34,104 nt of DNA from Coriobacteriaceae bacterium (GCA_019421015.1 JAHZGC010000001.1:72120-106223), one strand, 5' to 3'; positions 15,388 through 23,537 are shown, counted from the first letter of the stretch. Notes: a model not told the origin generated them from the sequence alone. A program made the numbers and translations.

Positions 15388-16965
15388 TTACCCCTCCAGG
15401 GCCATTTTTGCGGCGTTGATGCCGGAGATGCGCCCAAAGGCCGTGCACTCGCCCAGGTTGCCGCCACCGTTGTAGGCGTCGGACCAGATGGCGCCCAGCT
15501 CGCCGGCGCTGTAGAGGCGCGGGATGGGGTTGCCGTCGCGGTCGATGACGCGTCCCAGCTCGTCGCGCACGGGGCCGCCCTGGGTGTTGTACATCTGGAT
15601 GCCCAGTTCAAGGGCGTAGAACGGGCCTTCCTTGATAGGGGTCAGGGTGTCTTCGGGACGCAGGAAGCGGGCGTCCTCGCCGGCCTCGCAGAAGGCGTTC
15701 CACTTCTCCACCGTGGCCAGCAGGTTCTCCTGGAAAGTGGTCGGGGCGTTGGGGCGCAGAACCTCAACGGGGAGTTGGGCGGCCAGGTTGTCCGCGAGCT
15801 CTTCGATGGTCTCGCCGGTCACGAACAGGCCCTTCTCGACCTCCTCGACGTTGCCTTCGCTAAAGAGCGAGATGATCTTGTCCGACGCGAGGGCCGCGGC
15901 GTCCATGATGAAGTAGCAGGGGAGCGGTGCGGGAGTCTGCTCGTAGCGGCCGGCAAAGGGAATGCGGCCGTGACGGGTGGGCTGGGTCTCGCAGGTGAAG
16001 CGCTCGCCGCTCGGGCCCACGTAGATGCCCATCTTAGCGGTGCGAATCGGCATGCCGCGCTCGATTTCGGGGAGCTTGTAGCACCACAAAAAACCTGCCG
16101 CGTTGCCCATGTGCCACAGCTCGGCACCCGCCTCGACGGCCATCACAATGCCGTCGCCGGTGTTCTCGAGCGCGCCATAGGGGGTCATGTAGGGCTCCTG
16201 CAGGTAATCCTGGATCATCTGCTGGTTGTTCTCGAAGCCGCCGGTCGTGAGCACCACGGCACCGGCCTTCACAAAGGTCGGGGTACCCTCGCGCTCGACC
16301 TCTACGCCCAGGATTTCCTTGGTCTGGGGGTCCTGCACCAGGTGCTTGCCCGGGGCCGAGAACCACACGTCGATGGCGTCGGCGCGCTGGGCCACGTTGT
16401 CCTGGAGCAGCTGGTAGTAGGCCCCGTCGAAGCTGTTGCCGCTCACGCAGTAGTACAGCATGTGGCCGGCGCCTTCGAGCTCGGGGAACTCACCCTTGCT
16501 CCTCCAGGGCTCGCCGCTGCCACGGTAGTTGTCGAGATTCTCGGGGTCGGCGCCCAGGGAGATGAGGTACTCGCGCATGTCCTCGATGTGGTCCGCGTAG
16601 GCCTGGATCACCGCGTCAGAAGGGGTGTTCCAGAAACCGCGCAGGCTCTTGTAGTAGGTGAGCGCCTGCTCCTTGTCTTCGAAGCACTGCAGCCCCTGCC
16701 CGCTGTACTTGGAGTTGCCGCCCTCTTCGCCCTGTGCGCACTTTTCGACCAGGAGCACCTTGGCACCGGCGTCGGCGGCGTTGATGGCGGCGTTCGCGCC
16801 GGCCGCACCATAGCCCACCACCACGACGTCATACTCGGCGTCCCAGGCGGGGACCTTGTCGGGCGCCACGGGGTCGGCGGCAAATGCCGTCGCGGCCGAA
16901 GCACTCAGAGCCGTGCCTGCCAAAGCCCCTGCAACGAACGTACGGCGCGTTACCTGAGAAGACAT
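15388..16965 (-). CDS. Tat-exported FAD-dependent reductase (fumarate-reductase flavoprotein family)
   Basis: The ATG at 16965 is preferred over an upstream TTG because GGAGG precedes it. The 525-residue protein begins MSSQVTRRTFVAGALAG, a twin-arginine signal, so it is exported folded with its flavin. The FAD-binding Rossmann motif is VVVVGYGAAGANAAINAA, followed by an acidic strand end (VLLVEK) and GGNSKYSGQG. The C-terminal FAD-binding segment contains RLYSAGELGAIWSDAYNGGGN and LGECTAFGRISG. No heme-binding CXXCH and no FMN-binding domain are present, so electrons must come from another protein. Relatives reduce fumarate, urocanate or other unsaturated acids or steroids; the substrate here is unknown. 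It lies between a response regulator and a 7TM kinase, which may control it. Confidence 0.9.
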   Translation of the reverse strand: MSSQVTRRTFVAGALAGTALSASAATAFAADPVAPDKVPAWDAEYDVVVVGYGAAGANAAINAADAGAKVLLVEKCAQGEEGGNSKYSGQGLQCFEDKEQALTYYKSLRGFWNTPSDAVIQAYADHIEDMREYLISLGADPENLDNYRGSGEPWRSKGEFPELEGAGHMLYYCVSGNSFDGAYYQLLQDNVAQRADAIDVWFSAPGKHLVQDPQTKEILGVEVEREGTPTFVKAGAVVLTTGGFENNQQMIQDYLQEPYMTPYGALENTGDGIVMAVEAGAELWHMGNAAGFLWCYKLPEIERGMPIRTAKMGIYVGPSGERFTCETQPTRHGRIPFAGRYEQTPAPLPCYFIMDAAALASDKIISLFSEGNVEEVEKGLFVTGETIEELADNLAAQLPVEVLRPNAPTTFQENLLATVEKWNAFCEAGEDARFLRPEDTLTPIKEGPFYALELGIQMYNTQGGPVRDELGRVIDRDGNPIPRLYSAGELGAIWSDAYNGGGNLGECTAFGRISGINAAKMALEG

Positions 16966-17323
16966 GACGACCTCCAAACGTCTGCGGCCTTAGATTGGCC
17001 GCTCGAACCGGTCGGCTCCCCTTATTTGGCTTTCCGGTTGGCGCAAACCCTATCGCGAGGCCGGTTAAGGCGCATTGACCGCAGATCGGTGGCCACCATG
17101 CTGTCTGGCGGGGAGGGGTTAACGTCCTTAAGCGGTTATAGGCCTCCGTGGGCGGTGGAGGCGCCTCCCTCGGCGCAACCCCATAACGATTCGCGGTGCT
17201 CGGGTTAAGGCTCTTAACGCCATACGCCTGCCGCCTTAATCGACATTAATCATATCGCGTCCCCCAGCGCCTCGGGCCTGTCCTACAGTTGTTGGCGGCA
17301 GGAACGCGGGAAGGGGGCGTGGG
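16966..17323. promoter_or_regulatory. Divergent control region with paired TTAA motifs
   Basis: This spacer separates the minus-strand flavoprotein from the plus-strand kinase. In otherwise GC-rich DNA, TTAA occurs at 17065, 17119, 17128, 17205, 17214, 17236 and 17246. Six of these form three pairs with start-to-start spacing of 9, 9 and 10 bp, in contexts such as GGTTAACGTCCTTAAGC and GGTTAAGGCTCTTAACG. Spacing close to one helical turn fits dimer binding by an OmpR-type regulator. That the regulator at 14410 binds here is inference. Confidence 0.5.
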
Positions 17324-19153
17324 GTGGGCGTGTGCAAATCGAGGGTCATTGCGGTCTTTGTGGCACTTTACGCCGTCGTGTGCGTCGCGGGGGTGGTGGC
17401 AAGCCTCGGGGCGCCTGCCTATCGGAGCGGCGACCTCGTTATGGCGTCTCGGCTGAATGCGGTGGTCAAGCTCGCTCCCGGCGTTGGGGAGGGCGGAGGT
17501 GTCGATGGACTCTCCCTGTACTTTGACGGGCCGGTCGAGGGGCTGGCGCTTGTGACGACCTCCCAACGTCCGCTCGACGTGACGGCGGGGATGCGCCGTC
17601 TGGAGTTTGCGGCTGCGGACGGTCTGATGGGGACGGTCCGGGCGGCGCCGGTACCCCCGGGGCTCCTCGCTGAGGCCGACGGGCTTTGGGAACTGGCCCT
17701 GACGGGTGACCTGGGCGACTTGAGTCTGTGTTCCATGGGGGCCATCAATCGGGCGGCCGTGGGGTACAACTACTGCCTGCCCTTGGTCCAGGGCGTTTAC
17801 CTGGCCATATCGGCCTACGGGTTTCTCCTCTACCGCTCCAAGCGCGAGCGGCCGCTGCTCATGTTCTCGCTCTACACGCTGTTTCTCTTCCTCTGGGGGC
17901 TGGGGTCGTTCCTGACGCGGGCGTTCTGGGGCGGCCTGCCGGCGGTCAGGGCCGTCGACGCGGTGCTGTTCGGGAGCGCCGTCACCTACGGCATCGCTAC
18001 CTGCATCTGCTTCTGCAAGCTCGGCCGTCGCGCCGAGGTCGCCTCACGGGGGTGGTACGTGCCGCTTGTGGCGGGGGCCGTTCTGGGGGTAGCCTCTGAC
18101 TTCCTGCCCCCGCTTGTCGACAGCGCCCTGGTCATCGTGGTCTACATGGCGGGTGGGGTGGCGTTGCTGGCGACATTCGACCGCACACGTCGCCTGCCGC
18201 GCGCGGTGCTCTATGGGCTGAGCGTCTCCCAAGGGTTGCGCACGGTCTTTCTCATCTGCTCGCTTTCGATGCTGACCCTGCCGATTCAGTTCGAGATCGT
18301 GCGGCAGATGCACCTGCTGGCCATGCCCTACGTGGTGGGGTGCCTTATCGACATAGGCGGCGCGTTCTCCCGGCGCTTTAGGGAGGCCGAGGCCCAGGCG
18401 GTGGAGCTGGCCCTGGTCAACGCGGAGCTCGACCGGCGTGTCGAGGCCCGCACTCGCGAACTTGCGCGCCAGCAGGAGCTGCGGGCCAGCGTGCTCGCCA
18501 ACCTGTTCCACGACTGCAAGACGCCGCTCTCGATCATGCGGGGGTCGCTCGTGCGCCTGCGCGACGACCCGGCGGGGTGTTCTGGCCAGGTTGAGATACT
18601 CGAGCGCCAGGTTACGGGCCTCACCGACATCGTGGACGAGCTGTTCGCGGTGGTCAAGTTGCAGGACGACACGCTGCTCATGGACACCGAGCCCGTATCG
18701 CTTGCCCCGCTGCTGCGGGAGGTGTCGGCGTCGTGCGCGGTCGAGGCGGCGCCCCGCGGCATTGGCGTGACGTGCACGTGCACCTCGAACCCCGTGGCCT
18801 GGGGAGACGAGATGTGGCTCGGCCGGGCCTTCCAGAACCTCGTGGCCAACGCGGTGAACTTCTCGAAAGAGGGGGGATCGGTAGAGGTCCGCCTGGGCGA
18901 CGACGGAGAGACGGCCACGGTCACCGTGGAAGACCATGGCGCCGGCATCGATCCGGCCGACATCGACAAGGTTTTCGACCGCTACTACCGCACGGCGAAA
19001 GAACGCGCGTCGCATAAGTCGAGCGGACTGGGCCTTTCGATTGCCCAGGGGGTCGTGCAGCGCCACGGGGGTTCGATCGCGGTGGAGAGCGAGCTGGGCA
19101 AAGGTACGGTGTTCACCGTGAAGCTGCCGGTGTGGGTGGAGGAGGGCCAATAG
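17324..19153 (+). CDS. Sensor histidine kinase with extracellular domain and 7TM module
   Basis: The 609-residue kinase starts with a membrane helix (residues 8-28) and an extracytoplasmic domain (about 30-145). About seven membrane helices follow between 150 and 350, the layout of 7TMR-DISM receptors. A coiled-coil linker (355-390) leads to the kinase core. His396 lies in LFHDCKTPLSIMRG, the N box is FQNLVANAVNFSK, G1 is DHGAGID, the F box is VFDRYYRT, and G2 is SGLGLSIA. All ATP-lid motifs are present. The start is GTG at 17324 or 17330. No response regulator adjoins it; the orphan regulator at 14410-15126 is the nearest candidate partner. The divergent flavoprotein gene shares its control region, so the kinase may sense that enzyme's substrate or redox state. 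Confidence 0.92.
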   Translation: MGVCKSRVIAVFVALYAVVCVAGVVASLGAPAYRSGDLVMASRLNAVVKLAPGVGEGGGVDGLSLYFDGPVEGLALVTTSQRPLDVTAGMRRLEFAAADGLMGTVRAAPVPPGLLAEADGLWELALTGDLGDLSLCSMGAINRAAVGYNYCLPLVQGVYLAISAYGFLLYRSKRERPLLMFSLYTLFLFLWGLGSFLTRAFWGGLPAVRAVDAVLFGSAVTYGIATCICFCKLGRRAEVASRGWYVPLVAGAVLGVASDFLPPLVDSALVIVVYMAGGVALLATFDRTRRLPRAVLYGLSVSQGLRTVFLICSLSMLTLPIQFEIVRQMHLLAMPYVVGCLIDIGGAFSRRFREAEAQAVELALVNAELDRRVEARTRELARQQELRASVLANLFHDCKTPLSIMRGSLVRLRDDPAGCSGQVEILERQVTGLTDIVDELFAVVKLQDDTLLMDTEPVSLAPLLREVSASCAVEAAPRGIGVTCTCTSNPVAWGDEMWLGRAFQNLVANAVNFSKEGGSVEVRLGDDGETATVTVEDHGAGIDPADIDKVFDRYYRTAKERASHKSSGLGLSIAQGVVQRHGGSIAVESELGKGTVFTVKLPVWVEEGQ

Positions 19154-19213
19154 CCCCGCCCCCTTCTCCGCCCCTGCGCCCCCGCCCACGCCATTTTTCA
19201 TGTGCTCGCAACA

Positions 19214-19235
19214 TACCGCCCCCTGTCCGGCGGTA
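19214..19235 (+). promoter_or_regulatory. Inverted repeat upstream of the CoA-ligase gene
   Basis: TACCGCC (19214-19220) pairs with GGCGGTA (19229-19235) across eight bases. It lies 52 bp upstream of the CoA-ligase start and could be an operator or a weak terminator for the kinase gene. Confidence 0.3.
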
Positions 19236-19287
19236 CCATTAACGCCTGTACGTTGCAACCGTTCGTGAGTGCATGAAAGGCGACCCC

Positions 19288-20595
19288 ATGGGCAAACAGC
19301 AGGACATCTTGACGATGCCCCACGAGCAGATCGAGGCGATCCAGCTCGAAGGTATCAAGAAAACCGTCATCAAGTGCTACGAGAACGTGCCCTTCTACAA
19401 GGAGAGCTTCGATAAGGCTGGGTTCGACCCCTATGCTATGGAGTCGCTCGAGGACCTCAAGAAGGCCCCCTTCATCACCAAGCAGGACCTGCGCGACAAC
19501 TACCCCTACAAGCTCTTTGCCGAGCCGCTCAGCGAGGTCAAGGAGATCCACATGTCGAGCGGCACCACCGGCGTGGCCACGGTGGGCGGTTACACCCAGC
19601 ACGACCTCGACATCTGGGGCGAGTGCTTCGGCCGCGGCATCGAGTACGCCAACGGCGGCCCCGACGACATCTGCCACGTGTGCTACGGCTACGGCCTGTT
19701 CACCGGCGGCCTGGGCGCCCACTACGGCAGCCTCTACGAGGGCTGCACCACCATCCCCATGAGCGCCGGCAACACCGAGCGCCAGATTCGCGTGCTGCGC
19801 GAGATGGGCTCCACCATCATCTGCTGCACCCCCAGCTACGCCATGCACATCGCCGACACCGCCATCGAGATGGGCATCGACCCGGCCAAGGAGTTCCACC
19901 TGCGCGCCGGCATCCACGGCGCCGAGCCGTTCAGCGACAACTTCCGCGCCGAGCTCGAGCGCAAGCTCAACTACAAGGTGCTCGACGTCTACGGCCTCAC
20001 CGAGACCATGGGCCCGGGCGTGGCCATCGAGTGCTGGGAGCAGACCGGCCTGCACCTGGCCGAGGATCACTTCTACGCCGAGATCATCGACCCCGTCACC
20101 GGCGAGAACCTGCCCGATGGCGAGTGGGGTGAGCTCGTGCTGACCTCCGTTGACCGCGAGGCCAGCCCCGTGGTGCGCTACCGTACCCGCGACATTACCC
20201 GCATTCTCCCCGGCGAGTGCGCCTGCGGCCGTACCCACCGCCGTATCGACCGCCTGCACGGTCGCACCGACGACATGCTCATCATCCGCGGCGTGAACGT
20301 CTTCCCGAGCCAGATCGAAGACGTCATGAAGACCTTCGACCAGGTGTCCTCGTGGTACCAGATCGAGCTCACCCGCGACGGCGCCCTCGACATCGTGACC
20401 CTCAAGCTCGAGGTCAACCCCGACTTCGACTTCGACGAGATCGGTGCCATCGAGCGCCTGCAAAAGGCGATTCGCGAGAAGCTCAAGGCGGCCCTCTCGG
20501 TGGGTATCAACGTGAAGCTCGTGGAGCCCAAGACCATCGCCCGCAGCGAGGGCAAGGCCAAGCGCGTTATCGACCTGAGGGAGGGTGTGCACTAA
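19288..20595 (+). CDS. Phenylacetate-CoA ligase family (PaaK-like) enzyme
   Basis: The 435-residue enzyme would activate an aryl acid with ATP and CoA via an acyl-adenylate. Motifs in order: YENVPFYKESFDKAGF (the usual PaaK N-terminus), ATP-binding P-loop HMSSGTTGVATVGGYT, GGLGAHYGS, the adenylate-binding YGLTETMGPGVA, and RYRTRDITRI with the hinge Asp. RIDRLHGRTDDMLIIRGVNVFPSQIE follows in the C-terminal domain, and a Lys lies in SEGKAKRVIDLR. I take ATG19288 because AAAGG precedes it; ATG19273 is also possible. A Cys pair (GECACGRTH) is as in many anaerobe homologues. The stop overlaps the ACT gene start (TAATG), so the two are co-translated. In anaerobes such pairs accompany 2-oxoacid:ferredoxin oxidoreductases in aromatic amino acid breakdown; none is in this window. 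Confidence 0.93.
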   Translation: MGKQQDILTMPHEQIEAIQLEGIKKTVIKCYENVPFYKESFDKAGFDPYAMESLEDLKKAPFITKQDLRDNYPYKLFAEPLSEVKEIHMSSGTTGVATVGGYTQHDLDIWGECFGRGIEYANGGPDDICHVCYGYGLFTGGLGAHYGSLYEGCTTIPMSAGNTERQIRVLREMGSTIICCTPSYAMHIADTAIEMGIDPAKEFHLRAGIHGAEPFSDNFRAELERKLNYKVLDVYGLTETMGPGVAIECWEQTGLHLAEDHFYAEIIDPVTGENLPDGEWGELVLTSVDREASPVVRYRTRDITRILPGECACGRTHRRIDRLHGRTDDMLIIRGVNVFPSQIEDVMKTFDQVSSWYQIELTRDGALDIVTLKLEVNPDFDFDEIGAIERLQKAIREKLKAALSVGINVKLVEPKTIARSEGKAKRVIDLREGVH

Positions 20596-21014
20596 TGATC
20601 GATCAGATTACCGTCTTTCTTGAGAACAAAGAGGGCCACTTGGCCGACCTGGTCCGCACGGTTTCGGCTGCCGACGTGAACATGGAGGCACTGACCGTGG
20701 CCGATACCAGCGCCTATGGCCTGGTGCGCATCGTATGCAGCAACCCTGGGGCGGCCAAGAAGGCTCTTGAGGAGGCCGGCTACCGTGCCACGCTGACCAA
20801 GGTGGTGGCCGTGAGTGTCGAGAACGTCCCCGGTGGCCTGGCACGGCTGCTCGACGTGCTTGACGAGCAGGACGTGAACATCGAGTACGCCTATTGCTTC
20901 AGCCACAAGGAGGCCGGCGCGCTCGACGTGCTCAAGGTGCGCAACGCCAACGAGGCCGTGAAGGCTATCGAGGCCGCGGGCTTTAAGCTCATAGAGCAGG
21001 ACGACCTGGCGTAA
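20595..21014 (+). CDS. Double ACT-domain protein
   Basis: The 139-residue protein consists of two ACT domains. The first (ITVFLENKEGHLADLVRTVS, then NMEALTVAD and GLVRIVC) is followed by the second (VSVENVPGGLARLLDVLDEQ, then NIEYAYCF and LDVLKV). ACT domains bind amino acids or similar small ligands. Next to PaaK-like ligases they probably sense an aromatic amino acid or its product and regulate the enzyme or the operon. No DNA-binding or catalytic domain is attached. Its ATG overlaps the CoA-ligase stop, and a strong terminator follows. Confidence 0.92.
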   Translation: MIDQITVFLENKEGHLADLVRTVSAADVNMEALTVADTSAYGLVRIVCSNPGAAKKALEEAGYRATLTKVVAVSVENVPGGLARLLDVLDEQDVNIEYAYCFSHKEAGALDVLKVRNANEAVKAIEAAGFKLIEQDDLA

Positions 21015-21079
21015 GGTCGATTTTAGACGCGGGCGCCCGGCAGTTTGGGGCGCATGCGACATAACCCTGCAGCGGAGAA

Positions 21080-21129
21080 GACCCCGCGGGCTTTTGGTTG
21101 CGACCGGAGCCCGCGGGGTCTTTGGGTTT
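21080..21129 (+). terminator. Intrinsic terminator of the CoA-ligase/ACT operon
   Basis: GACCCCGCGGGC (21080-21091) pairs perfectly with GCCCGCGGGGTC (21109-21120), followed by TTTGGGTTT. Confidence 0.85.
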
Positions 21130-21232
21130 GGTGGTCTCCTGCATACGGCGCGGTGGGGCGCGGGTCCGCGACGGCGGCCCCGGGGCCGCCCCGAGGCCCC
21201 CGGGGGCCAGCTTTCGCTCGAAAGGACCCCTT

Positions 21233-21422
21233 GGTGGCTGCCCGGGGGAGTTGTGAACGACCGTTTGGTGACTTTCAGCGCGGATGGCGGGGTGCGGGGT
21301 TTTATCAAATTGCTAAATGCACTGGTAGGGATATTGTAACCCATGCCTAACTTTTCGAACGTTCCCCGGACGCCGCCGAATAGCACCCCTGGAGTCGTTC
21401 ACAACTGCCCCGGGCAGCCACC
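21233..21422. repeat. 190-bp element bounded by a 29-bp inverted repeat
   Basis: The left arm 21233-21261 begins GGTGGCTGCCCGGGG and continues AGTTGTGAACGAC. The right arm 21394-21422 is its inverted complement with 28 of 29 bases matching. The 132 bp between them has no open frame, and a further partial pairing (GGCGGGGTGCGGGG with CCCCGGACGCCGCC) extends the symmetry inward. It could be a MITE-like relic or a large transcribed hairpin. Confidence 0.8.
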
Positions 21423-21580
21423 CGGGGGGCAAAACGCGCGAATCGGGCAAGGGTATTTTTCTATATTGATTATTTACTGCCCCTCCCCGGGGCGGTCTGG
21501 GGAATCCTGCGCCCCTCGGCGTGCTCAGGGCACGCGGGCTCGAGCGTGGCGGGCGGCATTTTCTTGGATTGCTTTAGAGT

Positions 21581-21616
21581 AGGAGGGCGGCTCCATATCC
21601 TCGAGATCGCCCTCCT
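21581..21616 (-). terminator. Hairpin downstream of the secreted-protein gene
   Basis: AGGAGGGCG (21581-21589) pairs perfectly with CGCCCTCCT (21608-21616), about 30 bp past the stop of the minus-strand gene. No T-run follows, so termination is a guess. Confidence 0.4.
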
Positions 21617-21647
21617 GTAATTGCTATATTTTATAGCTGGTGACGGC

Positions 21648-22160
21648 CTATTTGGTTTCAACCGCTCTCACGTGGCTTTTCGCTTCTTCCAGCAACTTCT
21701 GCGCCTCCGCGTCTTCTTCGGGGTTGTTTCCTCTGACGGTTTCGACGATTATCTTGAGACCGTCAGGGGTGGTCAGCCCGGTGTCGGCGAACACTACAGG
21801 ACCGTCGATGCGGTCTATATCTGCGAGGCAGATGATGCTGATCGTCTTATGGGGAGCGGTGGGGCGCGAATCCTCTGACAAAGTGATCAGGGTTCCATGG
21901 GTGGCGTAGGGGGCTTTGTCTACCGAAAGGCTTTCAGCGGCTCCCCCTTCTTGGTATGAAAAGCCTATATATGAGGCGCGGTCGGCTGGCACGGTGAGCG
22001 TGTAGTAAGGTGTCGAGAATTCCAGCACGCTCGGTGCGGATGCGACCGCATCTTCGGGCTGCCCCTGTTCCTGGGTGGCGACTGCGGTTGATATGCCTGC
22101 CACTGCGAGCAGCACGGCGATTGCGAGGGCACACGCCGCTTTTCTTACAGTTACAGTCAT
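21648..22160 (-). CDS. Small secreted protein of unknown function
   Basis: I start at MTVTVRKAACALAIAVLL (22160), with AAGGAGG upstream; a longer frame lacks such a site. The 170-residue product has a Sec signal peptide, with likely cleavage after STAVA, and a polar linker. A domain opening FSTPYYTLTVPADRASYIGF follows. That YYTLTVP pattern recalls a group of exported proteins in Coriobacteriia, but I cannot name a function. The C-terminus is acidic and helical (NPEEDAEAQKLLEEAKSHV). Its promoter region is shared with the divergent response regulator, so it may respond to that system. Confidence 0.72.
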   Translation of the reverse strand: MTVTVRKAACALAIAVLLAVAGISTAVATQEQGQPEDAVASAPSVLEFSTPYYTLTVPADRASYIGFSYQEGGAAESLSVDKAPYATHGTLITLSEDSRPTAPHKTISIICLADIDRIDGPVVFADTGLTTPDGLKIIVETVRGNNPEEDAEAQKLLEEAKSHVRAVETK

Positions 22161-22211
22161 AGGCCTTCCTCCTTTTTGTGGACTGCTCTCGTCTTCCAAA
22201 TAAGTAGATAA

Positions 22212-22219
22212 ATTATACT
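22212..22219. promoter_or_regulatory. Overlapping divergent -10 elements
   Basis: On the minus strand TATAAT (22212-22217) faces the secreted-protein gene. On the plus strand TATACT (22214-22219) faces the response regulator at 22271. Neither has a convincing -35 box, which suggests activator dependence. The boxes overlap, so the two promoters would compete. Confidence 0.45.
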
Positions 22220-22270
22220 GTACCCCTGATACTCGTAGGACAGTCCCACCCCGAACGGAAGGGAGCCGCA

Positions 22271-23008
22271 GTGGAACGTGAAAGCGAAGCGCCGCTCGGG
22301 CGCATCCTCGTGGTCGAAGACGACCCCTCGCTCAACGACGTCGTGTGCTCTTTTCTGCGCCTGCGCGGCTACGCGTGCACGGCGGCGTTTTCGGGCACCG
22401 AGGGCCGGATGCTGCTGGAGCGCGACGCCCGGTCGTTCGACCTGGTGGTATGCGACCTCATGCTCCCCGGTGCCAGCGGAGAGGAGCTTATCGCGGAGGT
22501 GCGCGCGGGGGCGGGAAGCTCGGTGCCCATCGTGGTGGTCTCCGCCAAAGAAAGCCCTGACGACCGCGTGGCCCTGCTGCGGCTGGGGGCCGACGACTAC
22601 CTGGTCAAGCCGTTCCAGCTTGAGGAGCTCCTGGCCCGCATCGAGGTGCAGCTGCGCCATGCGACCCGGGAGCAGGGGTCGGAGCCGGCGGGGGCCGTCC
22701 GCACGTTTGGCGATTGGCGGGCGAGCTCGGCCGATCGGGCGTTTTGGGCCAACGGCACTCCGGTCAAGCTGACGCGCACCGAGTTCGACATCGTGTGGCT
22801 GCTCATGGGGTCGCCGAACCGCGTGTTCACCCGCCACCAGCTCATCGAGGCCGTGCGCGGCAACGAGGACGCCCGGGAGGAGAAGACCGCGAGTACCCAC
22901 GTGGGCAACATCCGGGCCAAGCTCAAGGATACGGGTACGACCTGCGGTATCGAGACGGTCTGGGGGATCGGGTTCAAGTTGTGCGCATGCAAGGGGGAGG
23001 GGGAGTAG
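22271..23008 (+). CDS. OmpR-family response regulator of the ABC-transporter locus
   Basis: The 245-residue regulator has a receiver domain with ILVVEDD, phospho-acceptor Asp62 in VVCDLMLPGASG, a Ser in VVVSAKE and Lys in YLVKPFQLEELLARI. The C-terminal winged helix includes VKLTRTEFDIVWLLMGSPNR, FTRHQLIEAV, THVGNIRAKLKD and IETVWGIGFKL. Translation starts at GTG with GAAGGGAG upstream. The kinase at 26115 at the far end of the ABC cluster is the probable partner. A 529-bp repeat-filled spacer separates it from the ATPase gene. Confidence 0.92.
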   Translation: MERESEAPLGRILVVEDDPSLNDVVCSFLRLRGYACTAAFSGTEGRMLLERDARSFDLVVCDLMLPGASGEELIAEVRAGAGSSVPIVVVSAKESPDDRVALLRLGADDYLVKPFQLEELLARIEVQLRHATREQGSEPAGAVRTFGDWRASSADRAFWANGTPVKLTRTEFDIVWLLMGSPNRVFTRHQLIEAVRGNEDAREEKTASTHVGNIRAKLKDTGTTCGIETVWGIGFKLCACKGEGE

Positions 23009-23014
23009 GGGGCA

Positions 23015-23066
23015 CCCGGACCTACGGCTGACGGTCGGTGCCCGGACGTACGGCTGACGGTCGGTA
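23015..23066. repeat. Tandem duplication of a 26-bp unit
   Basis: CCCGGAC, then (C/G)TACGGCTGACGGTCGGT and one more base, occurs at 23015-23040 and again directly at 23041-23066, with 24 of 26 bases identical. It starts six bases after the response-regulator stop. Confidence 0.85.
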
Positions 23067-23114
23067 TGGGCAAGCGGTTGGAGGTGTGCGGGCGGTATCC
23101 TTGGAGCGGGCGGC

Positions 23115-23341
23115 GTGGACGAGATGGGGACTTTGCGACATGACGGGGGTGCGCCGTGGACGAGATGGGGACTTTGCGACGCACTTTAGAGGAAGGCGGC
23201 CGTCGATAAGACGGCCAACGAAGGTGTTTACCTGCGGTGATACATAGTTTAACTATCGTGCTACCAAAAAAGCGAGTCGCAAAGCTCCAATCATGTCCAC
23301 TTGGGGTCGGCCAATAGTCGCAAAGTTGCGATCTTGTCCAT
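23115..23341. repeat. Array of four 25-bp units, two direct and two inverted
   Basis: Units at 23115-23139 and 23156-23180 are identical: GTGGAC then GAGAT, GGGGA and CTTTGCGAC. Units at 23276-23300 and 23317-23341 are in the opposite orientation, with the same ends (GTCGCAAAG at their left and GTCCAC or GTCCAT at their right) but different centres. The conserved ends and the roughly five-base variable centre recur in all four. A hairpin and an AT-rich dyad lie in the gap between the two orientations. Confidence 0.85.
23244..23256 (+). promoter_or_regulatory. AT-rich dyad, possible operator for the ABC operon
   Basis: ATAGTT-T-AACTAT is a perfect 13-base dyad in GC-rich surroundings, about 280 bp before the ABC ATPase start. 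A binding site for the linked response regulator is possible. Confidence 0.35.
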
Positions 23342-23369
23342 CCTTCCTGACCGCCATCCTTCCTGACCA
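23338..23369. repeat. Tandem duplication of a 16-bp unit
   Basis: CCATCCTTCCTGACCG (23338-23353) is followed directly by CCATCCTTCCTGACCA (23354-23369). It abuts the fourth unit of the 25-bp array. Confidence 0.85.
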
Positions 23370-23537
23370 CGTTGGTGCCCCCTGGGTTGTCCCTGGTCTC
23401 CCCGCTCCCCGACGCTCTCCAAAACTGGTAACTTTCTGGGAGCCTCGTGGACCCTTTTCGGGAGCGGCCCGGGTAGGCTAATAGCGTGGTCCACCGCCCC
23501 ACCGCCCCATCCGCCGCGCTATCTGGGAGGCGACCCC

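Larger units (their letters stand above)
21130..21647. other. Gene-free spacer of about 500 bp containing a long inverted repeat
   Basis: Between the operon terminator and the minus-strand secreted-protein gene I see no credible gene. The contents are a very GC-rich stretch (21160-21215), the inverted-repeat element 21233-21422, a short AT-rich patch (about 21450-21480) and a hairpin at 21581-21616. Confidence 0.6.
23009..23537. other. Gene-free, repeat-filled spacer between regulator and ABC genes
   Basis: No credible gene was found in these 529 bp. They contain a 26-bp tandem repeat (23015-23066), four 25-bp units in two orientations (23115-23341), a GGCCGTC/GACGGCC hairpin (23198-23216), an AT-rich dyad (23244-23256) and a 16-bp tandem repeat (23338-23369). 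Confidence 0.7.

Noticed and set aside
21094..21582. Short plus-strand frames in the spacer before the secreted-protein gene
   Set aside because: They cross the terminator and the inverted-repeat element, lack ribosome sites and show no family motif.
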